The position numbers and the translations under genes were made by a program. Below the pieces are notes generated by a model. The model saw only the letters and a list, made by a program, of their open reading frames with translations. It was not told the DNA's origin and did no database searches. A stretch of 19,087 nucleotides of DNA from Cloacimonetes bacterium UBA5456 (GTDB lineage: Bacteria > Cloacimonadota > Cloacimonadia > Cloacimonadales > Cloacimonadaceae), in the NCBI GenBank assembly GCA_002427325.1, contig DIQS01000064.1, positions 43,872-62,958 of the forward strand, given 5' to 3'. The stretch's first letter is position 1. Each line of letters opens with the position of its first letter. Shown here in pieces: positions 1-8,479 of this stretch.

Positions 1-1972
1 GGGGTTCGAGAGAGCCTACAACGGCGAGGCTATATGCAGTGCCGGAGTTCATGTTTTCAAGCCAATCTTCACAATCTGAGAGCTTTAGCAGACTGATTGC
101 AGAAAGATTGCCGCTGGAATAGTAATGAAGGTTGTTCTTTGCCCCAAATAAGCTCTTAAACCATTTGATGTAGGCGTCGGTGACAGAATGGTCTTTATCT
201 CGCCTAAGGTTCTCTGCCGCAGTGTTTTTGAGTATCTGAAAATATTTCTTATCAAGTCTTGGCTCGGTGATGATTTCACTAAGTAAAGCAAGTGCATCAT
301 GGAGATTTGAGCTGTGGCATTTCCCGCGAAATGTACTGCTATCAATGTGATGAAAAGCTCGGATATGAAAGCCGCGTTCGCGAGAATATCTTGTAATCTC
401 GTCATAAGTTTTGTTATTCGTGCCATGCAACATGAGGCTGGTGGCAAAATGGCATGCACCTGATTTGTTTTCATTGAGCTGAGAGAGGGGGAAGGAGAGA
501 GAGAATCCGCATATATCCTTGCCTGATTGGTGGTTATAGATGAAATCCATGCCGTTTTGTAGCTTGAAAACATGATATTTAGGGAAAGCATGCAAGAGGC
601 TGGGGCTTGTTAAATAGTCCTTTAAATCATCCTTATGATCTTTGCTTATCGGGACTGAGGCTGGTTTGGGAAACTCTTTGTTTTGATAGCTGTCAAATAT
701 GTCTAAATCTGCTTGATTTATGCCTTTACTGCCCTGATAGAAGAAGGCTTGTCTATCCATTGTCCAATATCGGCGAACGGCATTGATGATGGCTTCGTTA
801 TCTATATCTGAGAGGAGTTTGCCGAAATTAAAGATGCGGCTGAGGTCCTTGTTAAATTCTTCTATGGCAATGAGTGTCGTGATGTTTTCCACACCGTCGA
901 AGCTATAGAGCCAGTGGTGCATGATATCATTGCGGATAAGCTCGAGATTCTCTTGGGGCACGCCGCTGTTTATGACACGCCAAAGCTCTTCAAAATAGAT
1001 GCTTATGATGTGATCTTTATATTCAGGTTTAATGGGCGCAAAGAGGATCGCACTGGTGCCGGCTTTGTTTCCGCTGAGCGAGCTCACTCTCACGTGTGCA
1101 CAGAGCTTTTCCTTTTCGACAAGGCGCTTATATAGAACGCTGGATTTGCCTATGGCTAAATGTCTTATCGCCATGTGCAAAGCTTCTGACTCGGGGTCGC
1201 TTTCGGGAAGTTCGGGCAGGATGAAAGAGATGATTTCCCTTCCTTTCTTGTTGCGGCTGAAATGACGCCATTTAAGCTCTGAGCCAATCGTGTATTCGCT
1301 TGTTGCAGGAGATTTCCCTTCCCAATCTCCAAATTGCCTTATAAAAGAGGCGAGTAGATCACTTTCCTCAAAGTCACCGGCGGCAACAATGAAAGAATTA
1401 TGTGGAGTATAATGCTTTTTATAAAATGCATTTATGCTCTTTTCGCTTGCGTTTTTAAGGCTTTGTTTGTTGCCCAATACGGGATATTTGAGCGGGCTGT
1501 CTGTGAAATAATTGGTCTGCACATATTCCAAGAAGTCGGCATCCGGCTCTGCTTTATATTGGTAAATCTCCTCGAGCACAATTTGCTTTTCGGTTTCGAT
1601 GTCCTCCGGCTTAAATACGCTGCGGAAAGCCATCTCAGCTAAGATCATCATTCCCTCTTGCAGCTTTTCGCGCGGCAGGGTGAGGTAGTAGCAAGTTGAG
1701 TCAAAATCTGTGTAGGCGTTTAAGACTGCGCCAATCTCTGAGGCAAATTGGCTGATATCATTATCCGGAAAGCTCTTAGTGCATTTGAATACAAGGTGTT
1801 CTAAAAGGTGAGCATAGCCGCGCTCGTCATCATCCTCCGAGATCGAGCCGCTCTTGATATAGAGCTGTAAACAGATGATAGGATTTGATCTATCGCTTGC
1901 ATAGAATAATTTGAGTCCATTGGCGGCTTCATGAATTTGTAGCGCCAAATCCGGTCTGTCACTTATCTTCAT
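1..1972 (-). CDS. M16 family zinc metallopeptidase (insulinase/PqqL-like), truncated by the window edge
   Basis: The frame is open from the ATG at 1972 to the left edge (657 codons, no stop seen), so the C-terminus is missing. The N-terminal domain carries the inverted zinc motif HLLEH at residues 55-59. The expected downstream acidic ligand is in VLEEI (131-135), about 75 residues later, as in the M16 family. A second, M16-C-like half begins near residue 465 and lacks an HxxEH motif in what I translated, which is normal for the inactive clamshell half. Members are usually 850-950 aa when two-domained, so roughly 200-300 residues should lie outside the window. The substrate cannot be told; relatives degrade peptides or process precursors. 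No clear signal peptide is visible: the protein starts MKISDRPDL. The start overlaps the folE2 stop in an ATGA, so it is probably translationally coupled. Confidence 0.9.
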   Translation of the reverse strand, partial: MKISDRPDLALQIHEAANGLKLFYASDRSNPIICLQLYIKSGSISEDDDERGYAHLLEHLVFKCTKSFPDNDISQFASEIGAVLNAYTDFDSTCYYLTLPREKLQEGMMILAEMAFRSVFKPEDIETEKQIVLEEIYQYKAEPDADFLEYVQTNYFTDSPLKYPVLGNKQSLKNASEKSINAFYKKHYTPHNSFIVAAGDFEESDLLASFIRQFGDWEGKSPATSEYTIGSELKWRHFSRNKKGREIISFILPELPESDPESEALHMAIRHLAIGKSSVLYKRLVEKEKLCAHVRVSSLSGNKAGTSAILFAPIKPEYKDHIISIYFEELWRVINSGVPQENLELIRNDIMHHWLYSFDGVENITTLIAIEEFNKDLSRIFNFGKLLSDIDNEAIINAVRRYWTMDRQAFFYQGSKGINQADLDIFDSYQNKEFPKPASVPISKDHKDDLKDYLTSPSLLHAFPKYHVFKLQNGMDFIYNHQSGKDICGFSLSFPLSQLNENKSGACHFATSLMLHGTNNKTYDEITRYSRERGFHIRAFHHIDSSTFRGKCHSSNLHDALALLSEIITEPRLDKKYFQILKNTAAENLRRDKDHSVTDAYIKWFKSLFGAKNNLHYYSSGNLSAISLLKLSDCEDWLENMNSGTAYSLAVVGSLEP

Positions 1973-2745
1973 CTTTTATCGCGGGAAATCATTGCATAGG
2001 CATTGTGAAGGTGGATGGACTCTTGGTTTTCGCTTTCCACATAGAAGCTTGTGATGCGTGGATCGCTTTCAAGTTTTTGCGTTATTTCGCGAACAACATC
2101 TTCAACGAACTTGGGGTTGTTGTAGGCGCGTTCCGTCACATACTTCTCATCCGGACGTTTGAGCAGTGAATATATCTCGCAAGATGCAGAAGATTCAGCG
2201 ATTTCGATGAGCTCTTCCAGCCAGACAAAGCCTTCATAGCTGACCTCGATGCTGATTCTGCTACGTTGATTGTGTGCGCCGGCTTGTGAAATCTCTTTGG
2301 AGCAGGGGCAGAGCGTTGTGACGGGAACATCTACTCCGATGATGAGTTCAAATTCATCCTTGAGCGAGGCTTTAAAATGACAGTCGTATGCCAAAAGCGA
2401 GCCGATCTTTGAAACCGGTGCAGTTTTGTGAACGAAATAAGGAAAGCTAAGCTCGATGTATGCGGCTTTTGCGTTCAGGGAACTTTTTAGCTCTTTGAGA
2501 AAGCTTTCGAGGTTACTGATCAACATTTCTTTGTGATAGTGGTGCAGGATTTCCACAAACCGGCTCATGTGTGTGCCGCGCATGTGGTGGGGCAATTCCA
2601 CATAGATGTTTAGGTCTGCAATCGTATGCTGGGTGCCGTTTTCGCGGTCTTCCACAACAACGGGATATTTGAGGGATTTCACGCCCACTTTATCGATTAC
2701 AATGTTTCTATTGTCGTTTTGACTTTGTGTGTCGGGGATATTCAT
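1969..2745 (-). CDS. folE2: GTP cyclohydrolase FolE2 (type IB)
   Basis: This 258-aa protein should convert GTP to 7,8-dihydroneopterin triphosphate, the first step of folate and of queuosine (preQ0) synthesis. FolE2 family signatures are visible: GTHMSRF at 57-63, TLCPCSK at 144-150 with the catalytic-type cysteine, GAHNQR at 156-161, and the C-terminal ESIHLHNAYA segment (242-251) with histidine ligands. Length is normal for the family. FolE2 is not homologous in sequence to zinc-dependent FolE and can use other divalent metals. It overlaps apbE upstream and the M16 peptidase downstream by 4 nt each (ATGA). No other folate or queuosine gene lies in the window, so which pathway it feeds is unknown. 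Confidence 0.95.
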   Translation of the reverse strand: MNIPDTQSQNDNRNIVIDKVGVKSLKYPVVVEDRENGTQHTIADLNIYVELPHHMRGTHMSRFVEILHHYHKEMLISNLESFLKELKSSLNAKAAYIELSFPYFVHKTAPVSKIGSLLAYDCHFKASLKDEFELIIGVDVPVTTLCPCSKEISQAGAHNQRSRISIEVSYEGFVWLEELIEIAESSASCEIYSLLKRPDEKYVTERAYNNPKFVEDVVREITQKLESDPRITSFYVESENQESIHLHNAYAMISRDKR

Positions 2746-3743
2746 ATACTCTCGCTAAAATCAAGCTTTTTAATGCCTTCGGTCTTGAGCGAAACGATGG
2801 CACCATTTTCTTCATAATAGATCACGAAATAGCTGTCTTCAAATTCTTTGATTAGCTCCATGGCTTGCGCTGGGGCAACGGTAAAAAATGCAGTAGCAAG
2901 CCCGTCTGCCCATGATGCTTCAGGAGAAACAACGGTAACTGAAAAGACATTCTGCACGGGATAACCGGTCTTGGCGTCGATGATGTGGTGATATCTTGTG
3001 TCATCAATCTCGAAATATTGCTGATAGTCGCCGCTGGTGCCGATGCTGAGATTGTTTGCTCTGAGACTGGCGATGCTATCATCTGCCTTACGCGGGTGTT
3101 GGACATAGATGAGAGGGGAAATCTTGTAGCCAAAGAACTTCATTGAGCTCCTGCAATCGATGAAGCCCCTATTTATCTGTCGCTTTTTCATATATTCGAG
3201 TGCTTGGTCTATGATATAGCCTTTTGCGATTGCCCCAAATGTGAGCTGCATTCCTTTGGGTTTATAGAGTTTGCTTTCATCGAAGCTGATCTTGCTGAAG
3301 TCCACCTTTTTCAGCTCTTCTTGGATCAAAAGGCTGTCGGGAACGACGGGGGAGACTTCATTGAATCCCCAGAGGTCCCAAACGGGCTTGATCGTTGGAT
3401 CAAAAGAGCCGTCCGTAAGTCGGTAGAGTTCTTGGGATATCTTAAGCAACGCAAAGATGTCTGCATCTATCTCAAAATTCTCTTCCTCGCTGGAGTTGAT
3501 CTGGCTAATCATGCTTTCAGGATCGAATTCATCGAGCTTTGTTTCCAGTTTCTTGATGAAATCAAAGACCGCTTCGATGTCGTTACCAACGTTCTTTGAT
3601 TTGGAGCTGGCAGAGATCTGGACAATCGTGTCCATGAGATATTTGCTGCGTGTTTCCGTGTATTCTCTGGTGATAAACTTATATGAACCGTAGGCAATAA
3701 CGGCGATCAATATGATTAGTGAAAAGATTTCTTTTTTTGTCAT
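2742..3743 (-). CDS. apbE: FAD:protein FMN transferase (ApbE family)
   Basis: ApbE enzymes attach FMN from FAD to a Ser/Thr of target proteins such as RnfG/NqrC-like subunits, outside the cytoplasmic membrane. The 333-aa protein has a hydrophobic N-terminal anchor (about residues 6-18) with no lipobox cysteine. Family motifs follow in order (numbered from this ATG): GSFDPT at 112-117, GAIAKGYIID at 170-179, GTSGDYQ at 235-241, HIIDAKTGYP at 253-262 and ADGLATAFF at 279-287. I chose the ATG at 3743 over an in-frame TTG at 3752 because an AGGA lies 10 nt before the ATG but only 2 nt before the TTG. With that start it sits 5 bp after the zinc-ribbon membrane gene. Its stop overlaps the folE2 start (ATGA). 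No FMN-binding target protein is encoded in the window. Confidence 0.93.
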   Translation of the reverse strand: MTKKEIFSLIILIAVIAYGSYKFITREYTETRSKYLMDTIVQISASSKSKNVGNDIEAVFDFIKKLETKLDEFDPESMISQINSSEEENFEIDADIFALLKISQELYRLTDGSFDPTIKPVWDLWGFNEVSPVVPDSLLIQEELKKVDFSKISFDESKLYKPKGMQLTFGAIAKGYIIDQALEYMKKRQINRGFIDCRSSMKFFGYKISPLIYVQHPRKADDSIASLRANNLSIGTSGDYQQYFEIDDTRYHHIIDAKTGYPVQNVFSVTVVSPEASWADGLATAFFTVAPAQAMELIKEFEDSYFVIYYEENGAIVSLKTEGIKKLDFSESI

Positions 3744-3748
3744 AGTAA

Positions 3749-4531
3749 TCAAATCCTATATTCAAGAAGTTCATATTCAATGAGAAGATCGGTGTAGTCT
3801 CTGATTGCAAAATAGGTCCAAGATAAGGTGAAAAGCGCGGGGAAGACGAGTAGCGCAAATCCGAAGATATTGAGCAAGATGAATATTAATGACATGAGAT
3901 AGATGTTCCACCTCAGGTCGTGGAGGTGTTTATAGCTCATTCTTATTGCTTTTAAGGGATTGAGTCCGGTTCTCTCCATGATGACGGGAGCAGGTAATGC
4001 TATGGCAAACCAATAGTTGAGCAGCACAATCCACACTAAGCGTAAGATAGGATCGCTGCCGAAGCCGGGGAATCCGAAACAAACTATGTAGATTAGTGAG
4101 AAATAAAGGGCATTGATAATTGAAAAGAGGAAATATCTGGGATAGTTGCGAAATGAAGCAAGCAGGTCTTTGAGCTTTATCTTATAACCATCGGTGGCAC
4201 ATACGCTTACAAAGGGCAGGAATAACATGGGCATAAATATGCTGTATAAAACGGATTTAAGTCCGAGATTTAGCAGCATCTGGACGCTCGTGCTATATTC
4301 AACATAGCGTGCAAATATCCAGGTAAGTATAGCGATTGGGATTGCGCCCGTGATGATGCTAAAACCCATTGCTGGCACCATTGCCGAGACGTTGGACTTT
4401 ATGCCTTCGCGGCTTTTTTTCATGCTCTTTAGTGCTGATAGCTCGTTGTTGATGACGGAAGTTTGGGTGCCGCATTCAACGCACCAAAGATCGTGATCTG
4501 CGAGCCTGCTATTACATTTCTTACAACGCAT
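3749..4531 (-). CDS. Zinc-ribbon membrane protein with about six transmembrane segments, function unknown
   Basis: I do not recognise a specific family. The 260-aa protein begins with a short zinc ribbon, two CxxC knuckles (C3/C6 and C17/C20), followed by a polar linker. Hydrophobic segments then lie at about 49-75, 94-112, 132-155, 163-184, 209-226 and 227-243. The stretch ERTGLNPLKAIRMSYKH (186-202) before the last helices is reminiscent of YciC/DUF975-like and GPDPase-membrane-type proteins, but this is weak. The start is ATG 4531, preceded by GAGGT 9 nt upstream. A longer frame extending to 4657 only reads through the end of nrdJ and is not credible. It lies 13 bp after nrdJ and 5 bp before apbE, so it is probably co-transcribed with both. 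Confidence 0.8.
   Translation of the reverse strand: MRCKKCNSRLADHDLWCVECGTQTSVINNELSALKSMKKSREGIKSNVSAMVPAMGFSIITGAIPIAILTWIFARYVEYSTSVQMLLNLGLKSVLYSIFMPMLFLPFVSVCATDGYKIKLKDLLASFRNYPRYFLFSIINALYFSLIYIVCFGFPGFGSDPILRLVWIVLLNYWFAIALPAPVIMERTGLNPLKAIRMSYKHLHDLRWNIYLMSLIFILLNIFGFALLVFPALFTLSWTYFAIRDYTDLLIEYELLEYRI
3754..3757 (-). promoter_or_regulatory. Shine-Dalgarno AGGA that decides the apbE start
   Basis: AGGA on the minus strand is 10 nt upstream of ATG 3743 and only 2 nt upstream of the in-frame TTG at 3752. Spacing favours the ATG. The site lies within the last codons of the upstream gene. Confidence 0.5.
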
Positions 4532-4540
4532 TAATATCTT

Positions 4541-4545
4541 ACCTC
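4541..4545 (-). promoter_or_regulatory. Shine-Dalgarno GAGGT for the zinc-ribbon membrane protein
   Basis: GAGGT on the minus strand lies 9 nt before ATG 4531 and overlaps the TAG stop of nrdJ (4547-4545). It supports the short start and suggests re-initiation or coupling with nrdJ. Confidence 0.6.
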
Positions 4546-6800
4546 TAACACTTTGACCAGCCGCATGAGACGCATTTGAGACAGCCTTCAATGTGTTCAA
4601 CAACGCTGCCGCAATCAGGGCAATTGAAAGCCTTTTTCTTTGTGTCTGAGAATTCAATATGCTGATGGTCTTCTAAGCCTTCAATGCTTATGCTTTTAAC
4701 GGTGGAATTGTTGTGGAATAAAAGGAAGTTTTCCAGTGCTTGGCCTACGGCGTCGCCACAGGAGGTTATCATCTTGCCTTTGTGCCACATAGGGGATTGG
4801 CATCTGATGCCTTTTAATTGACGAATAATCGCTTCGACTTTGACGTTTGCCCTCAGCGCAAGTGAGGAAAGTCGGGCGATGGATTCTAATTGGGCAGAGG
4901 CACAGCCGCCTACTTTGCCCATTTGAACAAATACTTCGCATGCGCCGTAGGAATCGGTGTTGATCGTCACATACATGTGTCCACAGCCAGTTTCTAAGCG
5001 TTGTGTGGTGCCTTGGGTGATCTCCGGTCTCTCTCTGGGTGCGACCTTTTTCTTGGTGTCTGTAGTGGGTGCTTCGGTTGATGTGCCCAGTGAAAGAACC
5101 TGATTGTCACGGCTACCGTCACGATATACTGTTACGCCTTTACAGCCGAGCTTGTAGGCCAAAAGATATGCTTCGTTGATGTCTTCGATCGTGGCGTAAT
5201 TGGGGAAGTTGATGGTTTTGCTCACGGCGTTGTCTGTGAATTTTTGGAAAGCAGCCTGCATCTTGATGTGCCAAGTGGGACTGATGTCGTGGGCGGTTTG
5301 GAAAGTTGCTTTCAGCTCCTCCGGCATCTCTGTGATGTGGGAAATTGAGCCGGTTTGGCTTACTTCATCGAGGATATTTTCGCTGAGCAATCCCCATTCC
5401 TCAAGGGCTGCTTCAAACCATTTATTCACATATATCAGTTTGTCGTCGTCCATCACATTCTTCACATAGACCAAAGAGAATTGGGGCTCAATTCCGCTGG
5501 AAGTGTCGGCAATCATGCTGATTGTGCCGGTGGGGGCAATGGTCGTAAGGGTGGCGTTGCGCATGCCGTTTTTCTTGATATCACTGATGAGCTTTGCCCA
5601 CTTCTTGCCTTCGCGTTTGAGTTCGCCGGTGGCGTAAATACTCTTTTCAAAATTGGGAAAACTGCCTTTTTCCATCGCCATTTCCATGCTTTTCTGCTTG
5701 GCTTCAAAGTCGATAGTTTCCATCAAGGTCTCGGCGAGATTTACGGCTTCTTCGCTCATATAAGGTATCTTGAGCTGGAAGAGTAAATCAGCCCAACCCA
5801 TGATTCCCAGTCCAATCTTGCGGTTTGCGCGGCTCATCTCTTCGATGGCGGGGATGGGAAATTTGGATTGATCAATCACGCAGTCGAGGAATTCTACGCT
5901 GTCGCGCACAACTTCAGTGAGTTTGTCCCAATCAACAGCATTGTCTTTTACGAGTGCTGCAAGATTGATGGAGCCAAGATTGCAGGATTCATTGGGCAAG
6001 AGCGGCTGTTCACCACAGGGGTTTGTGGATTCGATGTCGCCCAAAAGTGGGGTGGGATTTGCGCTGTTCATTCTGTCTAAAAAGATGATGCCGGGTTCGC
6101 CGTTGCGATGTGCCATCTCCACGATGAGATCGAAGACCATGCGTGCGTTTAGCTGACCTGCCACTTCGCCTGTGTGAGGTGAAATCAGGTTATAATCGGT
6201 GTTGTCATTCACGGCTTGCATAAATTCTTCTGTCATTCCAACACTTATGTTGAAGTTGTTGAGCTCTTTCGGGTCTTGTTTGCAGGTGATAAAGTCCAAA
6301 ATCTGTGGATGATCGACGTCAAGTATCGCCATGTTTGCGCCGCGTCTGGTTCCGCCTTGTTTAACGGCGTCGGTGGCGGAATTGAAGACCTTCATGAAAG
6401 ATATGGGACCGCTGGATACGCCGCTGGTTGAACGCACCCGAGCGTCGGCTTCTCTCAGTCTGGAAAAAGAGAAGCCGGTGCCTCCTCCGCTTTTGTGGAT
6501 GAGGGCGGCATTTTTTAATGTCTCAAAGATGCTTTCCATGCTGTCGTCTATGGGAAGAACAAAACATGCTGAAAGCTGCTGCAGATCAGCTCCGGCATTC
6601 ATAAGAGTCGGTGAGTTTGGTAAAAAATAACCGCTATCTAAAAGATGGAGAAACTTATCGTAAAGCTCCGGGTTGCCGCCTGAAATGTTCTGGGCAACTC
6701 GGTCAATCATGGATTCCCAGTCTTCTAAGAATTCACCATTGTTGTCTTTTCTAAAATATCTTTTTTGCAATACGATTTTGGCATTTTCGCTCAGATGCAT
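4545..6800 (-). CDS. nrdJ: Adenosylcobalamin-dependent (class II) ribonucleoside reductase
   Basis: NrdJ reduces ribonucleotides to deoxyribonucleotides using a B12-generated thiyl radical, independent of oxygen. The 751-aa protein shows the class II core: SACF with C79, NPCGE at 260-264 (N260, C262, E264, with C262 the expected thiyl site) and C273 in SCNLGS. The spacing of 11 between C262 and C273 matches the characterised Thermotoga enzyme as I recall it. It starts directly with the catalytic fold, so there is no N-terminal ATP-cone. After a linker rich in Thr/Lys (about 572-592) comes a TSCPD-like domain (about 600-700). A C-terminal Cys-rich tail follows, with CPDC at 727-730 and further Cys at 740, 743, 746 and 751, which probably combines a zinc ribbon with redox thiols. 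A strong SD (GGAG, 5 nt before ATG) lies in the 16-bp gap after kce. Confidence 0.96.
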   Translation of the reverse strand: MHLSENAKIVLQKRYFRKDNNGEFLEDWESMIDRVAQNISGGNPELYDKFLHLLDSGYFLPNSPTLMNAGADLQQLSACFVLPIDDSMESIFETLKNAALIHKSGGGTGFSFSRLREADARVRSTSGVSSGPISFMKVFNSATDAVKQGGTRRGANMAILDVDHPQILDFITCKQDPKELNNFNISVGMTEEFMQAVNDNTDYNLISPHTGEVAGQLNARMVFDLIVEMAHRNGEPGIIFLDRMNSANPTPLLGDIESTNPCGEQPLLPNESCNLGSINLAALVKDNAVDWDKLTEVVRDSVEFLDCVIDQSKFPIPAIEEMSRANRKIGLGIMGWADLLFQLKIPYMSEEAVNLAETLMETIDFEAKQKSMEMAMEKGSFPNFEKSIYATGELKREGKKWAKLISDIKKNGMRNATLTTIAPTGTISMIADTSSGIEPQFSLVYVKNVMDDDKLIYVNKWFEAALEEWGLLSENILDEVSQTGSISHITEMPEELKATFQTAHDISPTWHIKMQAAFQKFTDNAVSKTINFPNYATIEDINEAYLLAYKLGCKGVTVYRDGSRDNQVLSLGTSTEAPTTDTKKKVAPRERPEITQGTTQRLETGCGHMYVTINTDSYGACEVFVQMGKVGGCASAQLESIARLSSLALRANVKVEAIIRQLKGIRCQSPMWHKGKMITSCGDAVGQALENFLLFHNNSTVKSISIEGLEDHQHIEFSDTKKKAFNCPDCGSVVEHIEGCLKCVSCGWSKC

Positions 6801-6816
6801 GATAACTCCTTATCTA

Positions 6817-7644
6817 TCAGGGCAAGGCGAGGATTTCGCGTGCCTGCTCGGGGGTGGCAATCGGACGGCCAATTTCTTTGGCGATGCGGGCAAGGCGGGC
6901 TACGAGCTGAGCATTGGAATCAGCAACTACGCCTTTGTGGTAGAAGATATTGTCTTCAAAGCCGCTGCGAATGTGTCCGCCGGTGACCATTGCAACCATG
7001 GAGGTCGGGATGTGCCATCTGCCGATTCCGGCAACTGCCCAGGTTGCTGTTGGGATTTCTTCGGCGAGATGCTCGATCATATAAAGGAGGTTTTTGGGCT
7101 TGCCGCTCATGCCGCCTGGAACACCGAGCACAAACTGGATGTGAAGAGGTTCGTGGGTGATGATGCCTCTTTTCACAAGACGGGCAACATAGTCGATCAT
7201 GCCGGATTCATAGACTTCAACTTCGGGGACAACGCCATATTCTTTGAAGGCTTCGGCGAGGCGAACGATGTCTTTGGGATGGTTTTCAAAGATTTCTTCG
7301 CCGAAGTTTAGGGTTCCGGCGTTCAGGGTGCCCATCTCGGGCTTGAGAGCCAACGGAGCGAGTCGCTTTTCAAAAGGTTCGCCTACTGCGCCGCCTGTGC
7401 TGATCTGGATGATCACTTCAGGAACAGCTTCGCGGATGGCGGTGATGGAATCTTCAAAACGTTGCATGTTTTGGGTGGGATTGCCTTCATCATCGCGAAC
7501 GTGAAGGTGGATAACGCGAGCACCGGCTTCAAAACAAGCTTTCGCTTCTTTGGCCTGCTCTTCAGGTGTGATCGGGAGATTGGGCTGATCCGCTCTGGAT
7601 GTCTCAGCTCCTGTGATTGCAGAAGTTAATATAATCGGTTTCAT
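6817..7644 (-). CDS. kce: 3-keto-5-aminohexanoate cleavage enzyme (BKACE/DUF849 family)
   Basis: Kce condenses 3-keto-5-aminohexanoate with acetyl-CoA to give 3-aminobutyryl-CoA and acetoacetate, a key step of anaerobic lysine fermentation. The 275-aa sequence preserves the active-site positions known from the Ca. Cloacimonas acidaminovorans enzyme: zinc ligands H46, H48 and E230, plus E14, S82, T106, E143, R226 and D231. Overall it resembles that protein closely from memory, which favours true Kce over other BKACE specificities. A good SD (GAGG, 7 nt before the ATG) lies in the AT-rich 31-bp gap after murI. Unlike classical lysine-fermentation clusters, no aminomutase, dehydrogenase (kdd) or ammonia-lyase (kal) gene is adjacent; its neighbours are murI and nrdJ. 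Confidence 0.93.
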   Translation of the reverse strand: MKPIILTSAITGAETSRADQPNLPITPEEQAKEAKACFEAGARVIHLHVRDDEGNPTQNMQRFEDSITAIREAVPEVIIQISTGGAVGEPFEKRLAPLALKPEMGTLNAGTLNFGEEIFENHPKDIVRLAEAFKEYGVVPEVEVYESGMIDYVARLVKRGIITHEPLHIQFVLGVPGGMSGKPKNLLYMIEHLAEEIPTATWAVAGIGRWHIPTSMVAMVTGGHIRSGFEDNIFYHKGVVADSNAQLVARLARIAKEIGRPIATPEQAREILALP

Positions 7645-7675
7645 ATTATTTCCTCTCTATGTTTATTTTTATTAT

Positions 7676-8479
7676 TTATTCTATGAACCAGCTTTCAAAG
7701 AGGCTTACTCTTTTCAGCTTGTCAATAGGTTTTTCTAAGATGTTTTGGGCTATAGTGGCGAACTTTTCTTCGTTGTCGCTCACATAAAATGTGTCGGTGC
7801 CGCTTTTGGTCTTATCTTGAGCTGGTAAAAAGTCCTTGAGGTGAAGTGCAATTGCGTCGGCGCTATCCACTAAATTCACTTTTTCACCAACAACTTTTTG
7901 GATGACATCTTTAAGCAATGGATAGTGGGTGCAACCGAGGACGAGAGTGTCTATATCGCTGTTGATTAAAGGGTTGAGATAGTCTCGAACAATGCTTTCA
8001 GCTATGGGCTTATCTTGCCAGCCTTCTTCAACGATGGGCACGAATAGGGGACAGGCAGCAGAAAATATCTCAGCTTCGGGAACTCGCTCTTTGATTGCTT
8101 TTGAATAGGCTTGGCTTTTAATCGTCCCCTCGGTGCCGATTACGCCTATTTTATTGTTTCTGGTGGTGGATAGTGCCACCTCGCTGCCGGGTTCAATAAC
8201 GCCGATGATAGGGATGCTTGTGAGCTTTTTAAGGAAGGGAATGGCGACTGCGGAGGAGGTATTGCAGGCAACGACGAGGATTTTCACGCCGAGTTGCAAG
8301 AGAAAGCGAGCGTTTTGCACGGAATAGTCGATGATGGTGTCCGGGGATTTGGGACCATAAGGCACGCGCGCAGTATCTCCAAAATAGATGAGGTCCTCAT
8401 TGGGAAAGGCTTTGCGGATTGATTTATATACGGTTAATCCACCAACACCGGAGTCGAATATGCCTATAGCGTGCTTCAT
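7676..8479 (-). CDS. murI: Glutamate racemase
   Basis: MurI interconverts L- and D-glutamate and supplies D-Glu for peptidoglycan. The 267-aa protein has the full set of motifs: IFDSGVGGL at 7-15 with the Asp/Ser pair, a GDTARVPYG segment at 34-42, VACNTSSA at 70-77 with catalytic C72, and GCTHYPLL at 182-189 with the second catalytic C183 and H185. Length is typical. The start codon overlaps the rnr stop as ATGA, so translation is probably coupled to rnr. It is the only peptidoglycan-precursor gene in the window. Confidence 0.97.
   Translation of the reverse strand: MKHAIGIFDSGVGGLTVYKSIRKAFPNEDLIYFGDTARVPYGPKSPDTIIDYSVQNARFLLQLGVKILVVACNTSSAVAIPFLKKLTSIPIIGVIEPGSEVALSTTRNNKIGVIGTEGTIKSQAYSKAIKERVPEAEIFSAACPLFVPIVEEGWQDKPIAESIVRDYLNPLINSDIDTLVLGCTHYPLLKDVIQKVVGEKVNLVDSADAIALHLKDFLPAQDKTKSGTDTFYVSDNEEKFATIAQNILEKPIDKLKRVSLFESWFIE

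Noticed and set aside
85..591. Minus-strand 168-codon frame near the left edge
   Set aside because: It overlaps the M16 peptidase in another frame. The peptidase frame is open to the edge and shows family motifs and a consistent second domain.
3744..3752. TTG start for apbE giving a 336-aa product and a 4-nt TTGA overlap
   Set aside because: It would fit the coupling pattern of the operon, but AGGA is only 2 nt from the TTG and 10 nt from the ATG at 3743. Kept only as an alternative.
4532..4657. N-terminal extension of the zinc-ribbon membrane protein
   Set aside because: It lies entirely inside the conserved C-terminus of nrdJ in another frame. GAGGT before ATG 4531 supports the short form beginning with the zinc ribbon.
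5355..5786. Plus-strand 143-codon frame opposite nrdJ
   Set aside because: It is antisense to the conserved NrdJ catalytic region and has no recognisable motifs or ribosome site of note.
6673..7311. Long plus-strand open frame (212 codons) opposite nrdJ and kce
   Set aside because: It spans the antisense of two well-conserved genes and their junction, with no recognisable domain. It is a by-product of codon usage on the other strand.
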